A model generated the notes under the pieces. That model ran no database searches and was not told where the DNA came from. It worked only from the letters and a program-made list of their open reading frames with translations. The position numbers and the translations under genes are program-made. From Temnopleurus reevesii (Eukaryota > Echinodermata > Echinoidea > Temnopleuroida > Temnopleuridae), in assembly GCA_036244855.1 (NCBI GenBank), contig BQKZ01000889.1, positions 54,375 through 118,374 of the forward strand: a DNA stretch of 64,000 nucleotides. Reading direction: 5' to 3'. This document shows positions 35,073 to 46,060 of the stretch, in pieces; the first letter of the stretch is position 1; the number at the start of each line of letters is the position of its first letter.

Positions 35073-35218
35073 CTAGGTGACATTTTCTCAGCTGTGAGAA
35101 CAGGGTGGCTGGATTCAGCTTCCAGAGAAGGGGAAGACTCGGGAGACTTTGAAGAAAGAACGGTCTCGGAGCCTAGAGCGCCAAGGGCTACAGACGAGTT
35201 ATACATGCATCTCATACC
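35073..35218 (+). CDS. Candidate plus-strand exon, function unknown
   Basis: An open frame across this interval is complex and rich in G-starting codons; residues include AVRTGWLDSASREGEDSGDF and EPRAPRATDELYMHLIPS. Two acceptors are possible, GTTTTGTCCTAG (AG at 35071-35072) and ATTTTCTCAG (AG at 35088-35089). A weak donor, AAGTAATA, lies at 35219-35221. The block lies between purine-rich tracts but is not itself repetitive. The acidic, Ser-rich make-up suggests a disordered or cytoplasmic segment. The opposite strand is also open, which weakens the call. No family is recognised. Confidence 0.35.
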
Positions 35219-35274
35219 AAGTAATAACCGCATAGAGGGGAAGGGTGACAGGAGGCTCGTGGAGTGTGGGTAGA

Positions 35275-35960
35275 ACAGAAATATAAGAATAAGGGAAGGG
35301 GTACAGGAGAGGAGGAAAATGAGAGAGAAAGAGGGGAAGAAACAGTTGGATTGCTGGTTGAGGGAAAAGTTAAGAGTAAGAAATGTAAGAATAAGAAAAA
35401 TGGTAGAAAAAGGGTAAGATTGTTGGAGAAAGAAGGAGAGAGGAAGGGGAGATGGGTGGATTGATGGTAGAGAGAATAGTAAAGAGTAAGGGACAAGGAT
35501 AAAATGAGAGAAGGAAAGGGGGTAAGATTTGAAGGGGAAAGAGGGAAAGGGAGTGGAGACAGGTAGATTGCCAGCAGAGGGAAAGGGAAAGAGTCTGAGA
35601 GAAGGATGAGAGTAGGAAAGGTGAGATTGAAGGAGAAGAGAGGGGAACAGAGGAGGGGGATGGGTGGATCACTGGTGGAAGTAAGGGTAAAGAGTATAGG
35701 GCAAGGATAAGAATAAGAGTATCGGGGAAGGGTGATATTGAAGGAGAGGAGAGGGGAAAGAAACAGGTGGATTGTTGGTACCTTGAAGGGTGAATATTAT
35801 ACAGCAATGATAATAATAGATGTAGGGAAGGGATAAGATAAGAATAGATTTATGGCTGATAGAAAGAAGGGCAAAAAATGTCATGAGAGTCTGCAAAGGG
35901 GAGCAAAGACAAGTGAGAGGGATAAAGGAGATAAAAACAGAGAAAATAAGCTTTGAAAAT
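35275..35960. repeat. Long purine-rich tract with loose repeat units
   Basis: Almost 700 bp of G/A-rich plus strand. A phrase like GGTGGATTG(A)TGGT...AGAGTAAGGG recurs several times (about 35345, 35455, 35565, 35665, 35770), with spacing near 110 bp, so the tract appears to be a decayed tandem array. The minus-strand frames are Ser/Pro/Leu artefacts. Confidence 0.6.
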
Positions 35961-36519
35961 TATTTTTGGGAGATTGTTTGCAGAAATGGGAGGTAAAGAG
36001 GCATTTCTACTAATGAAATGACAATGAAATTCATGAGAGTTAATGTGACTCTCATTTTAACCATTCTTTAGCAACAGTAGGATGTCTATAAGTGGCAGTG
36101 CCAGAGAGAAAAATGGAAGTATGTGATTGAAATAATAAGCTCTTTTCTTCACCACTGCAATCAGTGTAATGAAAAAGTGAGAGTTATTGATTTGCACGTA
36201 ATTTAATTTCATAGTAAAAAGGGGGTTTGGATATAGAACTCACTTTTCCATGATTGACCTTTGAATACATCATCTTAACTAGTTAGAGAAGAATGGATAT
36301 TAATAAAAGGAAAAATGGTTCATACTTATATAATACACAGCTCATACAGCCACTCCTTCCACGCCCCCACCTCCCACCTCCCATCCCCAGTGTGTCCCTT
36401 CCTACTTCCCCCTCTCTTTTTTCTTCTTTTTTTTAAATCAAGGTATATTTATTGTTTACGAATATGTTCAGTTAAATATTTCTTTCTAGGGGCCAGCGTT
36501 TAACAAGCACTGCTTCAAG
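35961..36519. other. AT-rich stretch, nothing recognised
   Basis: A short pyrimidine-rich segment lies at 36350-36430. No gene is seen. Confidence 0.5.
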
Positions 36520-36793
36520 CTGGTTCCGATTTCATTTTTTTTATTTACTTATAATCTTTGAATAACATATCCGTACTAAGATCACAATTATGTTGTTCAC
36601 AATTATGTTGTTATCTGATGCATCTATGATTTCTGACTTTGGTTTACTTATTATCATTTAAATATCGTTTCCGTACTTATATAAGTCTACAATTATGTTG
36701 TTATTTTGTCGCATCTATTAATCCTGTATTTTTGTTTGCTTGTTTTTTTGAAAAAATGAAATAAAACGAATCTTGAATCTTGAATCTTGAATG
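36520..36793 (+). mobile_element. LINE-like 3' end with CTTGAAT repeat
   Basis: The segment ends ATGAAATAAAACGAATCTTGAATCTTGAATCTTGAAT, a short tandem 3' terminus of the kind used by CR1-like LINEs. Upstream, ACAATTATGTTGTTA appears twice (about 36587-36614 and 36690-36704). There is no coding part. Confidence 0.45.
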
Positions 36794-37507
36794 ACAACCT
36801 TACTTTACATTTTCTGTATTCCCAATCCTTCTCCCAATATCTCCATTCCCTTTCCTCCCATTTTCTCTCAAATTCACATCCCGTTTATTCACGTTTAACA
36901 ATGTATTATATTATTACATGTTTTACAAAATATTAACAATTTCTGATCACACTTTGTGTCAAATAAATCAAAACCAAGAGGATAATTTGAATATACTCTC
37001 TCCACAACCTATACATAATTCTTTAACATCAAGGAAATTGGCAAAGAAACAATTATCTAATAAAAAAAATTCACCCATCATTTACAAACATCCGCAGATA
37101 TTCTTATTTGATATGATGGATTCTATGATCAATACAACATATACCCAGCACTCAATTCCAAATGCATCATCTTTATCAGAAATTTTACAAATTATTGCAT
37201 AAACGTTTGCTCTTGGCATTATCATTTTTTCTTGAAATTGCATAAATCCTTTGTCTCAGCTGATCTCTTTCTCATGATTTGTTCATTGGATGCAGTAGAT
37301 TCTAAGATGTGTGGGAAGAAATGAGAAAAAGATGATGTGCACTTTGAATAAAACATACAAAGAAATTAGGCAAACAATTTCCATTCAAGCCTTCACAATA
37401 GCCTTGCCACTCAAACGAATGCGGCTGCTCTGTTTTATGATTTAACAGGTGCAACATCTGTTGAACATTTCTTTGCAGGATAAGAGGAGAGGAAAGTTGA
37501 TTTTTTC
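36794..37507. other. AT-rich stretch with unrecognised frame
   Basis: A plus-strand frame (36918-37202, 94 codons) is Asn/Ser/Gln-rich (NQNQEDNLNILSPQPIHNSL) and not obviously repeat-derived. No domain is recognised; AT-rich composition could explain it. Confidence 0.3.
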
Positions 37508-37806
37508 TAATAATAATAATAATAATAATATATAGCATTTAAACACGCCATCTCTCTAGTCATCTATTCAGAGGCGCAAGACAAATTATCTAATATTATT
37601 ACCCGGCCATAGCATAGCTGCCAAGTAGGCGCTTCTGCATTTAGAAGAATAAATTCCTGCCGGTACCCATTCACCTCACCTGGGTTGAGTGCGGCACACT
37701 ATGGGTAAATTTCTTGCTGAAGGAAATTAACGCCCTGGGAGAGATCGAACCACCGACCCTCTAGTTAAGAGGCGAGAGTCCGAACCGCTACACCACGACG
37801 CTCCCA
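37508..37806 (-). mobile_element. tRNA-derived SINE (family A)
   Basis: Minus-strand copy with head GGAGCGTCGTGGTGTAGCGG, B box (GGTTCGATCTC, one base short), CAACCCAGGTGAGGTGAATG body and AAT tail. The tail half is more diverged (AACACGCCATC in place of the usual CGCACGTATCC). It shares the GGAGCGTCGTGG head with the copy at 21201, suggesting one subfamily. Confidence 0.85.
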
Positions 37807-37824
37807 TGATGCTCTTGGAAGGCT

Positions 37825-37995
37825 TTAGCTAGAGAGATATGTGACAAAATTTGACCGAATTGTGGGATTTGTGAAACAAGCATGAAATTTGGCACACATG
37901 TTTAGTATACCCATATGATGGTTTTTAGAAGTGAGGGCATCTCTGTATCGGCCTGTAACAAAAATGGCGGCCATTTTAAANACAGTGTTGATCAG
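37825..37995. repeat. Dispersed repeat with AAAATGGCGGCCATTTT core
   Basis: The phrases ATGAAATTTGGCACACATG and AAAAATGGCGGCCATTTTAAA are of a kind I recall as repeated in marine invertebrate genomes (memory only). The core is a perfect palindrome and contains two overlapping YY1-type ATGGCGGC motifs. A single n at 37981 falls right after it. The minus-strand frame across it (37825-38058) is repeat-derived. Confidence 0.4.
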
Positions 37996-38759
37996 AAGCA
38001 GATTCCCTTGAGGTAGAGGTAATTTCTGAATCACTTTAAACGCAGTGATTGGCTTCATATTTCTCCGGGTTGTTGTGATATCTCACCAGCGATGGCTCAA
38101 CAGCCTGCTCCTCTGCCTCTTACTTTGACCTAGGTTTCATCAGTAGGGATATAGGATGTAACAAGGCTTAACCCTTTGTGTATCAAAGCTGGTTAATCTC
38201 TGTATAAAGCTTATGAGAATTGCATGATCCAGGTTTTGATGGGTTAAGATTTTTATTTATCTGATACTTTTGTACATTTCAAGGACAATTTTAGTAAAAT
38301 GTACATGTTTTATCTGGAGCAGAGTTGGAAGTACTGTGAATGTAAATAATTAAGCATACAGGGAATTCACTGATTTTCCAAAATATTTATATATACTAGT
38401 AGGTTGTAATTATCATATTCTTAATGATCAGAGGATCTAAGTCTATAGGTGATTATGATAAGTGAAAATCTTAGCAGAACCATGATTGTGAAATAAACTA
38501 AAACAAAACCCACGCAAAAAATTTCAGCTCATATAGTAACTTCATAAAATTACCTAAGCTCTTTGTGAAAGTGATGCAGTAAACATCATTTTGGCTCTTT
38601 GGAATTGAAATGCTTCAAATATAGAGTTTCCATTCTTGCTCTACCATTAGGTCTGTAAAGGATAAATCAGATAAATTCCTTTCTCAATGAAGAAGCAATT
38701 AAGTCAGCATAAAACCTAGAATTATATGTGGTAGTGTAACAACTCTATATGAAACCACT
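37996..38759. other. AT-rich stretch, nothing recognised
   Basis: No gene, repeat or strong motif is recognised. Confidence 0.55.
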
Positions 38760-39100
38760 CATGCAATCACTTCAGAGTAAATTTTCCTGCAGCCGACGGT
38801 AACATTTCTGTCGTCGTGATCTAGCGTCAATTTTTCACTGCCAGAGGTGTAAGATAGCCCGGAGGTCTAACAGGACCAACGCTTTTGTGGTATTACCGTC
38901 GATATTTGGTCGGCGCCACCAGAAATGATGGGTGTACGTGAGACTCTGCCGTCAGGATATAGGCACTAATAAGAACACAATAGAGGCACGTCAAACCCTC
39001 TCGGCTGCGCTGTTTGTTATCAATTCACTTTCTCTTTTCCACCAATCCTCATCATCATCTTCAATTTAGAGCAGCTTTTCTTCTCTTTGAATCCAGGACT
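38760..39100. other. CpG-richer patch upstream of a contig join
   Basis: CpG-bearing words are frequent (GCCGACGGTAAC, GTCGTCGTGATC, GGTCGGCGCCACC). No convincing frame is seen. It could be a regulatory or exonic fragment. Confidence 0.2.
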
Positions 39101-39195
39101 TGGATAGGCTCCACTCCTGTATTGAGGCTCACTGAGAGATGATGGCGGCCTTCGACTATTTATCACATTCTGCTATCTTAGAGACACCATAGAAT
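39101..39195. repeat. Duplicated segment at contig join, copy 1
   Basis: It begins TGGATAGGCTCC and matches 40461-40555 with one visible mismatch. It ends next to the single n at 39197. It contains GATGATGGCGGCCTTCG. Confidence 0.85.
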
Positions 39196-39197
39196 CN

Positions 39198-40290
39198 CTG
39201 GCATTGTTGTTCACTTTTATCTTACAGTATACTGGGTTAATGTTCTTCCCCAGAAATTTGGGAAAAAATCCTTGAACATTTTGAATATATACGAGAAAAA
39301 AGTTGAAGGGGAAAATTTCATTAGTTTTGTAAATCGAAGGTAAAATTGTCCTTAAAAAAATACACGTATCATTTTGCTCGGTTCAATGGGATTCTGGCAG
39401 TTTGCATTGCGATTTTTTAAATTCAAATCAAAATTTCCATTGATTACATGCAACTTTATTTTTGGAGACAAATGTTCAAATTGTAAAGATGTCAAACATG
39501 CCGCCGTTTGGCTGTTATTCCTATTTTTCAGGCAGTTCGTGACATTATCACTAACGGTTATTCCAACACCGGAATCAGGCATTAACAGAACATTTTACAG
39601 ATTCAATAAAAAAACAATGGTCAAGACATGAAAGATAACATCGTTTGAAATGCATTACGCAGGCATTCAACTGAATTAAATCCGTTTTAGATTTTAAGAT
39701 TTAATCTCAAGATGAGGAATGTACACACACGAAAAACTTGTAACACTAAGAGGGGGGAGAGGGCAATTTGATGGTTTACAGTCGTATCCCTAAGATGGGA
39801 TGAAATTTTGTACCCCCGTGCACTAAACGCTACACGAAGGGAACCCATTTGCACAGGAATGCCAGAATTGTACTCTTTATATATTGATTGATTTATTAAT
39901 TTTTTCCTTCATTCATTCAATATGGTTGATTAAAATGTTTTCATCGCAGCCGGAATGATCGATTTAGCAAAAGTGTAAAAACTCTCAGGGTACAATGTTT
40001 GATCCGAGGTGCCAATAATGCTGTCTGGGTACAGCTTTTAACGCTACAGGTTTCATTGTGTGTTGCGTCTATTCAGGCTTGGGGGCACAACTTTTTACCA
40101 TAAAATTTCGGCGCGAGTCAAATCAGCTACACCACAATACTGTATAATATTGTACCTTCGATTTAAACTGCTAATGATTTTCTCCTTCAACCCCTTTCTC
40201 CTACATAGTCAAAATGTTAAAGGATTTTTCCAAGTATCTGGGGAAGAACATTAACGCAGTATACTGTAAGATAAAAAGTGAACAGCACTG
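39198..40290. mobile_element. 1.1-kb DNA element with about 185-bp terminal inverted repeats
   Basis: The left arm (39198 to about 39381) and the right arm (about 40100-40290) are inverted copies. Matches include GTTCACTTTTATCTTACAG, GTTAATGTTCTTCCCCAGA, AACATTTTGA, GTTGAAGG.GAAAAT and AAATCGAAGGTA. The left arm may be cut by the single n at 39197. The central 700 bp show no transposase; the plus-strand frame 39374-39631 has no DDE signature. It is a nonautonomous foldback-type DNA transposon of unknown superfamily. Confidence 0.75.
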
Positions 40291-40460
40291 CTGAGAAGCG
40301 TAAGGAGATGCCTGTATGACAGTTATAAATGGAGTTGCAAACCAGTCTGCTTGTAGATGCAGGACGCAGTTTTTTCTTTGTTTGATATTAGTTTTGGTGG
40401 GTTTTTTTTATATGTGATTGAGGGTAATTCATGTGACAGTGCCGATGAGGGAGGTGGGGN

Positions 40461-40555
40461 TGGATAGGCTCCTCTCCTGTATTGAGGCTCACTGAGAGAT
40501 GATGGCGGCCTTCGACTATTTATCACATTCTGCTATCTTAGAGACACCATAGAAT
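40461..40555. repeat. Duplicated segment at contig join, copy 2
   Basis: It starts directly after the single n at 40460 and repeats 39101-39195. Copies 1 and 2 therefore bracket the 1.1-kb element and its flank, which fits one haplotype with the element and a mis-placed second contig. Confidence 0.85.
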
Positions 40556-41336
40556 GAATGCATACAGACACTGTACACTGCAAAAAACAGGGCATTAATT
40601 GAACACCCACACTTTCATATCGTTCAAACCTGTACAAATGTCAAAACAACACTAGTGCTGAATTATACCAATGAATAATCCAATGGCGTCATTTGTAATT
40701 ATATAGTAAAATATAAAAAGAGATAGATTTTATCCTATTTGGTGTCAGGTTAAGATTAATCTAATATACACCTATGGTGTTGTTTTGTTAGACTGTGTTA
40801 ATTAGCTCCCTATTTTTCATAGTATAGGATAGAGTGTTATCTACAGTAGATGTGGAGATAGTAAAATTGAGTGTTTTTTTTTAATTCAGAAAGAATCTGG
40901 AGTTGTGAAAGAGATAAACAAATAACATGAGAGCTCTCTTGTTCTTTTTTTTTTTGCTTGTCAAATAGTTTTTTATAATGTGATCAAAACAATTAATCAG
41001 AATGTTTATTGTTTAATTACCCTCATTTAATGGGTAAATAGATGGCAAGTTCTAGGAAAAGCGTTTCACTCCCCCCCCCCCCCCCCCAAAAAAAAAAAAA
41101 AAAAAATGAGCTAGAAGTTAGACACCAAAAATGTAATTATGAATAATTTCCAATTATTTGAATAATTGATTTATTTAAATCACCAATCAGGGCTTGAACC
41201 CACAGTGCACAAACCATTCCAATTCAATTTGTTGCTGTCCTTATCAGCTTGATTATAGGCACATGTCAAAGCACCCAGTTCCTTACGATCCCTACTTCTA
41301 ATCATTCAATTATCTGCTGAAATTTGTTATATTCTT
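40556..41336. other. AT-rich stretch with poly-C/poly-A
   Basis: No gene. A 17-bp poly-C (41071-41087) runs directly into a 19-bp poly-A (41088-41106). Confidence 0.7.
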
Positions 41337-41401
41337 TGCAGAGCGCTTAGAGACTTCTTCTAATGATGTATTATGTGCAATATAAGTGCATAGTATTATT
41401 A
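41337..41401 (+). mobile_element. SINE family A tail fragment
   Basis: AGAGCGCTTAGAGACTTCTTC and the ATATAAGTGCATAGTATTATT end match the plus-strand tail of the family. The head is absent. Confidence 0.6.
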
Positions 41402-41410
41402 AAGATAATG

Positions 41411-41672
41411 ATAGATTAAATCATATCGCACATTTCTACTCTACGGAGTGCTCAAGGCGTTTTGCATTATTATTACCCTGGCTTTAGCCCAACATACTCT
41501 AGCACACTTGGCGTTTCAAGGAATAAATATTCATCCCAGGTACTCATTTACCTCACCTGGGTTGAGTGCAGCATGGTGTGGATGAAATTTTTACGGAAGA
41601 AAATTAAGGCCATGGATGGGATTCGAACCTATGACCCTCTGGTTGAATGGCAAGAGTCAGAACCACTATATT
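41411..41672 (-). mobile_element. tRNA-derived SINE (family A), head truncated
   Basis: Minus-strand copy with tail, CAACCCAGGTGAGGTAAATG body and intact B box (GGTTCGAATCCCATCC), but the first part of the tRNA head is lost beyond TAGTGGTTCTGAC. It sits tail to tail with the fragment at 41337. Confidence 0.8.
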
Positions 41673-41801
41673 CATTCTGGACTGTACTTCACAATTGTGA
41701 AAGACGTACCTTATCTTGAGTTGCACAGGTCACTTCCTCATTCACTTTGTCAATGTTTATATAAACAAAAGAACACCTTCCTGTTGAGATCTTCAGGTGC
41801 T

Positions 41802-41970
41802 ACATATAAATCATTGTGATGACAGTCTATTATTCTCTCTTCAAAATGATTTTTCAACAGTGGTATTTGATAAACATAAACATAACAGGGTATGTGAGAC
41901 CAAAAATAATAATTTGCTAGTTGGTATTGTACACAAAACCAACTCCCCTAAACATCACATTACATCAACC
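41802..41970. repeat. Duplicated segment at contig join, copy 1
   Basis: It starts ACATATAAATCATTGTGATG and is nearly identical to 42145-42312. The two diverge after ACATTACATCAA / ACATGACATCAA. Confidence 0.85.
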
Positions 41971-42080
41971 CTTTACAATTAAGAATAGTCAAACACTCTT
42001 CATTTAAGAAGTTTCTCAAAACACACCTTTTCTTGTAATTATATTATATTTTCCATTGATATGTTAATTTGCTTGTTTGT
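41845..42080 (+). pseudogene. Decayed LINE reverse-transcriptase C-terminal region (tentative)
   Basis: The translation includes HNRVCETKNNNLLVGIVHKT, which resembles the (H)NTRxKNN...V..TN segment near the C terminus of non-LTR retrotransposon proteins. After a frame change come residues like LHLRSFSKHTF, resembling the usual SFK..LKTHLF end. Stops and frameshifts are present. An AT-rich 3' region follows. The family (CR1/Jockey-type) is inferred from these short matches only. Confidence 0.35.
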
Positions 42081-42144
42081 AATCTATGTATTTGTATTCT
42101 GTTAATTCTATACATGTATGCATTTGTTGGCCTGTTCTGTATTN

Positions 42145-42312
42145 ACATATAAATCATTGTGATGACAGTCTATTATTCTCTCTTCAAAATGATTTTTCAA
42201 CAGTGGTATTTGATAAACATAAACATAACAGGGTATGTGAGACCAAAAATAATAATTTGCTAGTTTGTATTGTACACAATACCAACTCCCCTAATCATCA
42301 CATGACATCAAG
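42145..42312. repeat. Duplicated segment at contig join, copy 2
   Basis: It starts directly after the single n at 42144 and repeats 41802-41970 with a handful of differences. It carries the same LINE-like remnant. Confidence 0.85.
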
Positions 42313-44072
42313 AAGGTATTTAGCTTTAGAGTATTCAATTTTGTAAATTAGAAGTGTCTCATTATAAGAAAATGATTTGTACAAAGCGTAGCTCAAATAT
42401 TTAAGATGTAGGGAACCGATGATTTTCCAAGACAGCTGTCAATAAGAAATGTCACTTTTATATATCCACAAGACTTGACATTTCTTTCCTTCCTACTTTC
42501 TTTCACATCATAAATACTTCATTTGTTCATTTTATTGGAACCTGTTGATAAATTGAATTCAATCTGACTTGCTGAATGGCTAGAATCCAAGATAAACATT
42601 ATGTTCAGTGGTGTTTATAACATGATGATTCACACANNNNNNNNNNNNNNNNNNNNNNNNNNNNNNNNNNNNNNNNNNNNNNNNNNNNNNNNNNNNNNNN
42701 NNNNNNNNNNNNNNNNNNNNNNNNNNNNNNNNNNNNNNNNNNNNNNNNNNNNNNNNNNNNNNNNNNNNNNNNNNNNNNNNNNNNNNNNNNNNNNNNNNNN
42801 NNNNNNNNNNNNNNNNNNNNNNNNNNNNNNNNNNCCCTCTTTCTCTATCTCTTTGCCTATCATCTATACCTTTCTCAGTACAATCCGTCTTATGCTCTTT
42901 TTACTACATAAATGTTTAGCAAGTATTGACACAAAAGTACACTTTTTCATTCATTGTTTACATTGGGTTGTTTTTTATTCAACAGTTTATGGTATTATTG
43001 TTTTGTCTCTTATTCTCTCTACATGGTATGAAGAGAGATGATTACTCTTCATGATTTAGTTAGTAGGAATTTTGAAGTAGAAGTTGAAGGAAGATTCATT
43101 GTGCAGGGAATCTGAAATATTATATAAACATGTGTATTACAATTTTATGAATCAAGCTTTTGCTGACATTGATTTTGGGTATAGATTGACTAGAGCCATC
43201 TACAGTTTAAATTCAAACCTTAAAGAAGCTACAAAATATTGCAAGAACCCTAGTGTACATTTTGTACAGGGCCCACTTGAATGAAGAATTCTCAATAATA
43301 TCAATAATAATATTCATCTTTATATAGTGACCAAAGCACTCACATTATGAGATAAATAGCAAGTCCCCTGTTACCACACACTGACAAACCAACCACAAGA
43401 CGGTTGTTTGTTACCGATACCCAAATAGCAACTGGATGAGAATGGTGAAAGATGAAAGTATCTAGCTTTGGAAAATTATGTGTCATTATGTTTATTTATT
43501 ATAATCATTATTTGTTTATAATTTCACTATAATGGTTTATCATTTGTAACTCCTAATTTTTATATCTGTATACATCTAACTGTATGCTATCGACCCATCC
43601 CAATTGCTCTCTCTGTCTCTTTCTCTCTCTCTCTCTTTCTCTCTCTCAGTTCAGTTCAGTATATTTTCGACTCTCTCCTCTGTCTTGACTCCAAATTTTC
43701 TTGATTTCTTCATCAGAAACTCCCTCACATGTTGACTTAAGAGTAACCAAACAAGGCCTTGGCCTAAGCACTGTGGTAATCAAATTAACCAGAATATAAT
43801 GTTAGATTCCAACTCAGACCTCCTCCTTCGACTCCTACAATCATGTATCACAACTTTCTCCTCTCCTCTGTTTGCGGACAAACATCAAGCGTAAACGAAA
43901 ACATTATGTTGCTGTCTTTTAGTCACCAAATTTAATGCAGTGATTATGTTGATGGAAAGAACAAAGGAGTTTCTGGAGGTGGGCTTTCAAATCCTGAAGA
44001 AGGCGTCAGAAATTTCAATAAAAATGGAATTCAGGTGCAAGAAAAAGAGCTGTATTTTTCACCATAGATCTT
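42313..44072. other. Gap and AT-rich stretch without a supported gene
   Basis: N runs from 42637 to 42834, with CACACA on its left and a CCCTCTTTCTCT run on its right, so a simple repeat probably caused the break. The frame 43084-43284 (SLCRESEILYKHVYYNFMNQ...) is unrecognised. A CT repeat lies at about 43605-43648. Confidence 0.5.
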
Positions 44073-44250
44073 AACACAATACTAAACTATTTTTGGAAAA
44101 TAAAGTCGGTCAAAGGACAATAGATCCGTCTGCCGTGAATTGAACTGTGCGGACATAACAATCACAAGCTTGTTCCGAATTGAATACAGTTACAATGGAG
44201 CATTGAATTTGTGTTCGACTTAATTTTACAGAAATAGTTTATATCGTGTT
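44073..44250 (+). mobile_element. MITE family C (178 bp), full copy
   Basis: Left end AACACAATACTAAACTATTT..GGAAAATAAAGTCG; right end, read in reverse, AACACGATATAAACTATTTCTGTAAAATTAAGTCG. These form terminal inverted repeats of about 30 bp. The interior has GACAATAGATCCGTC, GTGCGGACATAACAATCACA and GGAGCATTGAA. Four copies exist in the window (23941, 25290, 44073, 48143). Noncoding. Confidence 0.8.
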
Positions 44251-45317
44251 CCTTACTCATGGACCAATTATGAAGAAAAATTTCTTATTTCAGAGAGATT
44301 TGTGTAAATAAAAGATAGAGCTAAAAAAAGGAATTATAAACTAAAAACCAGAACCCTGTGTAGCTGTATCTGACCTTCACATGTAGCCTAGCCCATAAAA
44401 TGTCCAGGACAAGAAAACCATTACTTTTATATTGACCATTAAAGTATTACCATAAAACAAATTCAGTGGGTATACTGAGAGATAAAAACAGACTGTCCTT
44501 GAGTTAATAAATTGTCCATTAAAGAGCCAATCATGTTTATAGCCATTAATCATTTCTTCCTCCATTAACTTGTGAAGACAATAGAATATTAAAATCAATA
44601 TTGAACACAGTCATTTGGACAAGAGAAATAACTTTGTTGCATCAATAATTATATCATGTTTGATTTAAGTAAAATGATAAGATGAAGAAATTGAGCTTTC
44701 CAGAAATTCGCTATCAAGAAACTTTGAAATAAAAATTCAGTAGTATTAGAGGAAAATAATTAAAGCCTTGATCCTGACAGTTACATTATGTGTAGTGATA
44801 TATCGAAACAAAAGAGAAAAGGCATTATTAATATTTTAAGAGAGTTTTATCACCTACTATTCTGGTAATGTCTCATTAAAACAAAACTGATAGTTTAGGA
44901 ATAAATACTCAAACTGACCTACTAGGCATGTGATATCGTAAAATAAAATGTATCAAATGATATTTGCTCCATGGACTTAATAACCATGTATAAAATGACC
45001 CACAGAGATACCTTTGATCACTTGCACAAAGGGCATTGATATTATATAAATCGAATCAGGGCTATTCTGAATGAAATATGAAGTCTCTTTTTGTTGACAT
45101 GTAAATATATTTTTAAGTGTATTGAATTAAATACACCATGATACAAAGAAAGTATTCCAAACAAATTACTTGAAAATATTTTTTGTTCAAAAGATTCTAT
45201 ATATTATAACATTTTTTTTAGTCCGTGCTATCTGGGGTGTTTTTGTTTTTTAGGCTATCAACTGTAGGCTGGTTTGAGATGAGAGTTACAAATAGATTGG
45301 TGAATTTTATAAAGAAC
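44251..45317. other. AT-rich stretch, nothing recognised
   Basis: The minus-strand frame 44377-44598 shows no domain. No structured repeat was recognised. Confidence 0.5.
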
Positions 45318-45480
45318 AGCGTAGAGCTGAAAGTGGCTACCCTGGGTAAATAAGAAGTTTCATTATTATTATGATGATGTTAAGTCCTCATTACAGGTCT
45401 ATTTACAAGATGCTAATAATAAACTTGCATTTATATAGCGCGATAGCAGGCAAACTAATCAATGCTCTTCACATTATTTT
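45318..45480. mobile_element. Two SINE tail fragments
   Basis: Bases 45318-45380 (GAGCTGAAAGTGGCTACCCTGGGTAAATAA then ATT) match the tail of SINE family B (full copy at 53819) on the plus strand. Bases 45415-45480 (AATAATAAACTTGCATTTATATAGCGCG) match the family A tail on the minus strand. Confidence 0.6.
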
Positions 45481-45559
45481 AGCACCTAACATCATTTGAT
45501 AATTATCTATGTGTTTGAATTTTTCTATTCAGAGCTATCCATTTTTTTTAAATCAGATT

Positions 45560-46060
45560 GCAGACCACTCTTATAATGTTCGATGGGCTTAATAATAGCC
45601 GTCGTGTCCTGTAATGACCCGTAATACAAACAAAGCTTTCCTATTCCTCTAATTTCATCCCAATCCCTCGTGACATTTCCCAACCAGTCAAGAAAAACCT
45701 GCTAAGATTCCCCATCCAATTATTGGTCCTCTATCCAAGATTTGACAGAAATAAATCTATATTCATATTTGATATAGATTTTTCTCCCTCCCGTGGCTGC
45801 GTAGTGTTTTTTCCCAATCCTGATGGAATAATACACATGGTTAATCAATATGCAATCACAAGCGTTTCCCTAAATCCCTTTCCATAGCGATGCACGACCA
45901 GAGCCAGACGGAATCGCTTCAAATTAGGATCATCACATTTGGGTAATTTCCAACATTATGCCATCATTCGATAACACAACAATTAATGTTTGGGGAGACA
46001 TTTTGATGAAAATGATTTTGAAGCTGCTTCTGGCAATCCATTCATGTTTTAGCAAGTGAG
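45560..46060. promoter_or_regulatory. Complex noncoding patch, possible cis-regulatory module
   Basis: The composition is more balanced than in the flanks and lacks repeats. It has several ATTA/TAAT words and GGTTAATCAATATGCAATCAC (45838-45858), which combines homeodomain-like and POU-like sites. No frame is open for long. Function is inferred from composition alone. Confidence 0.2.
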
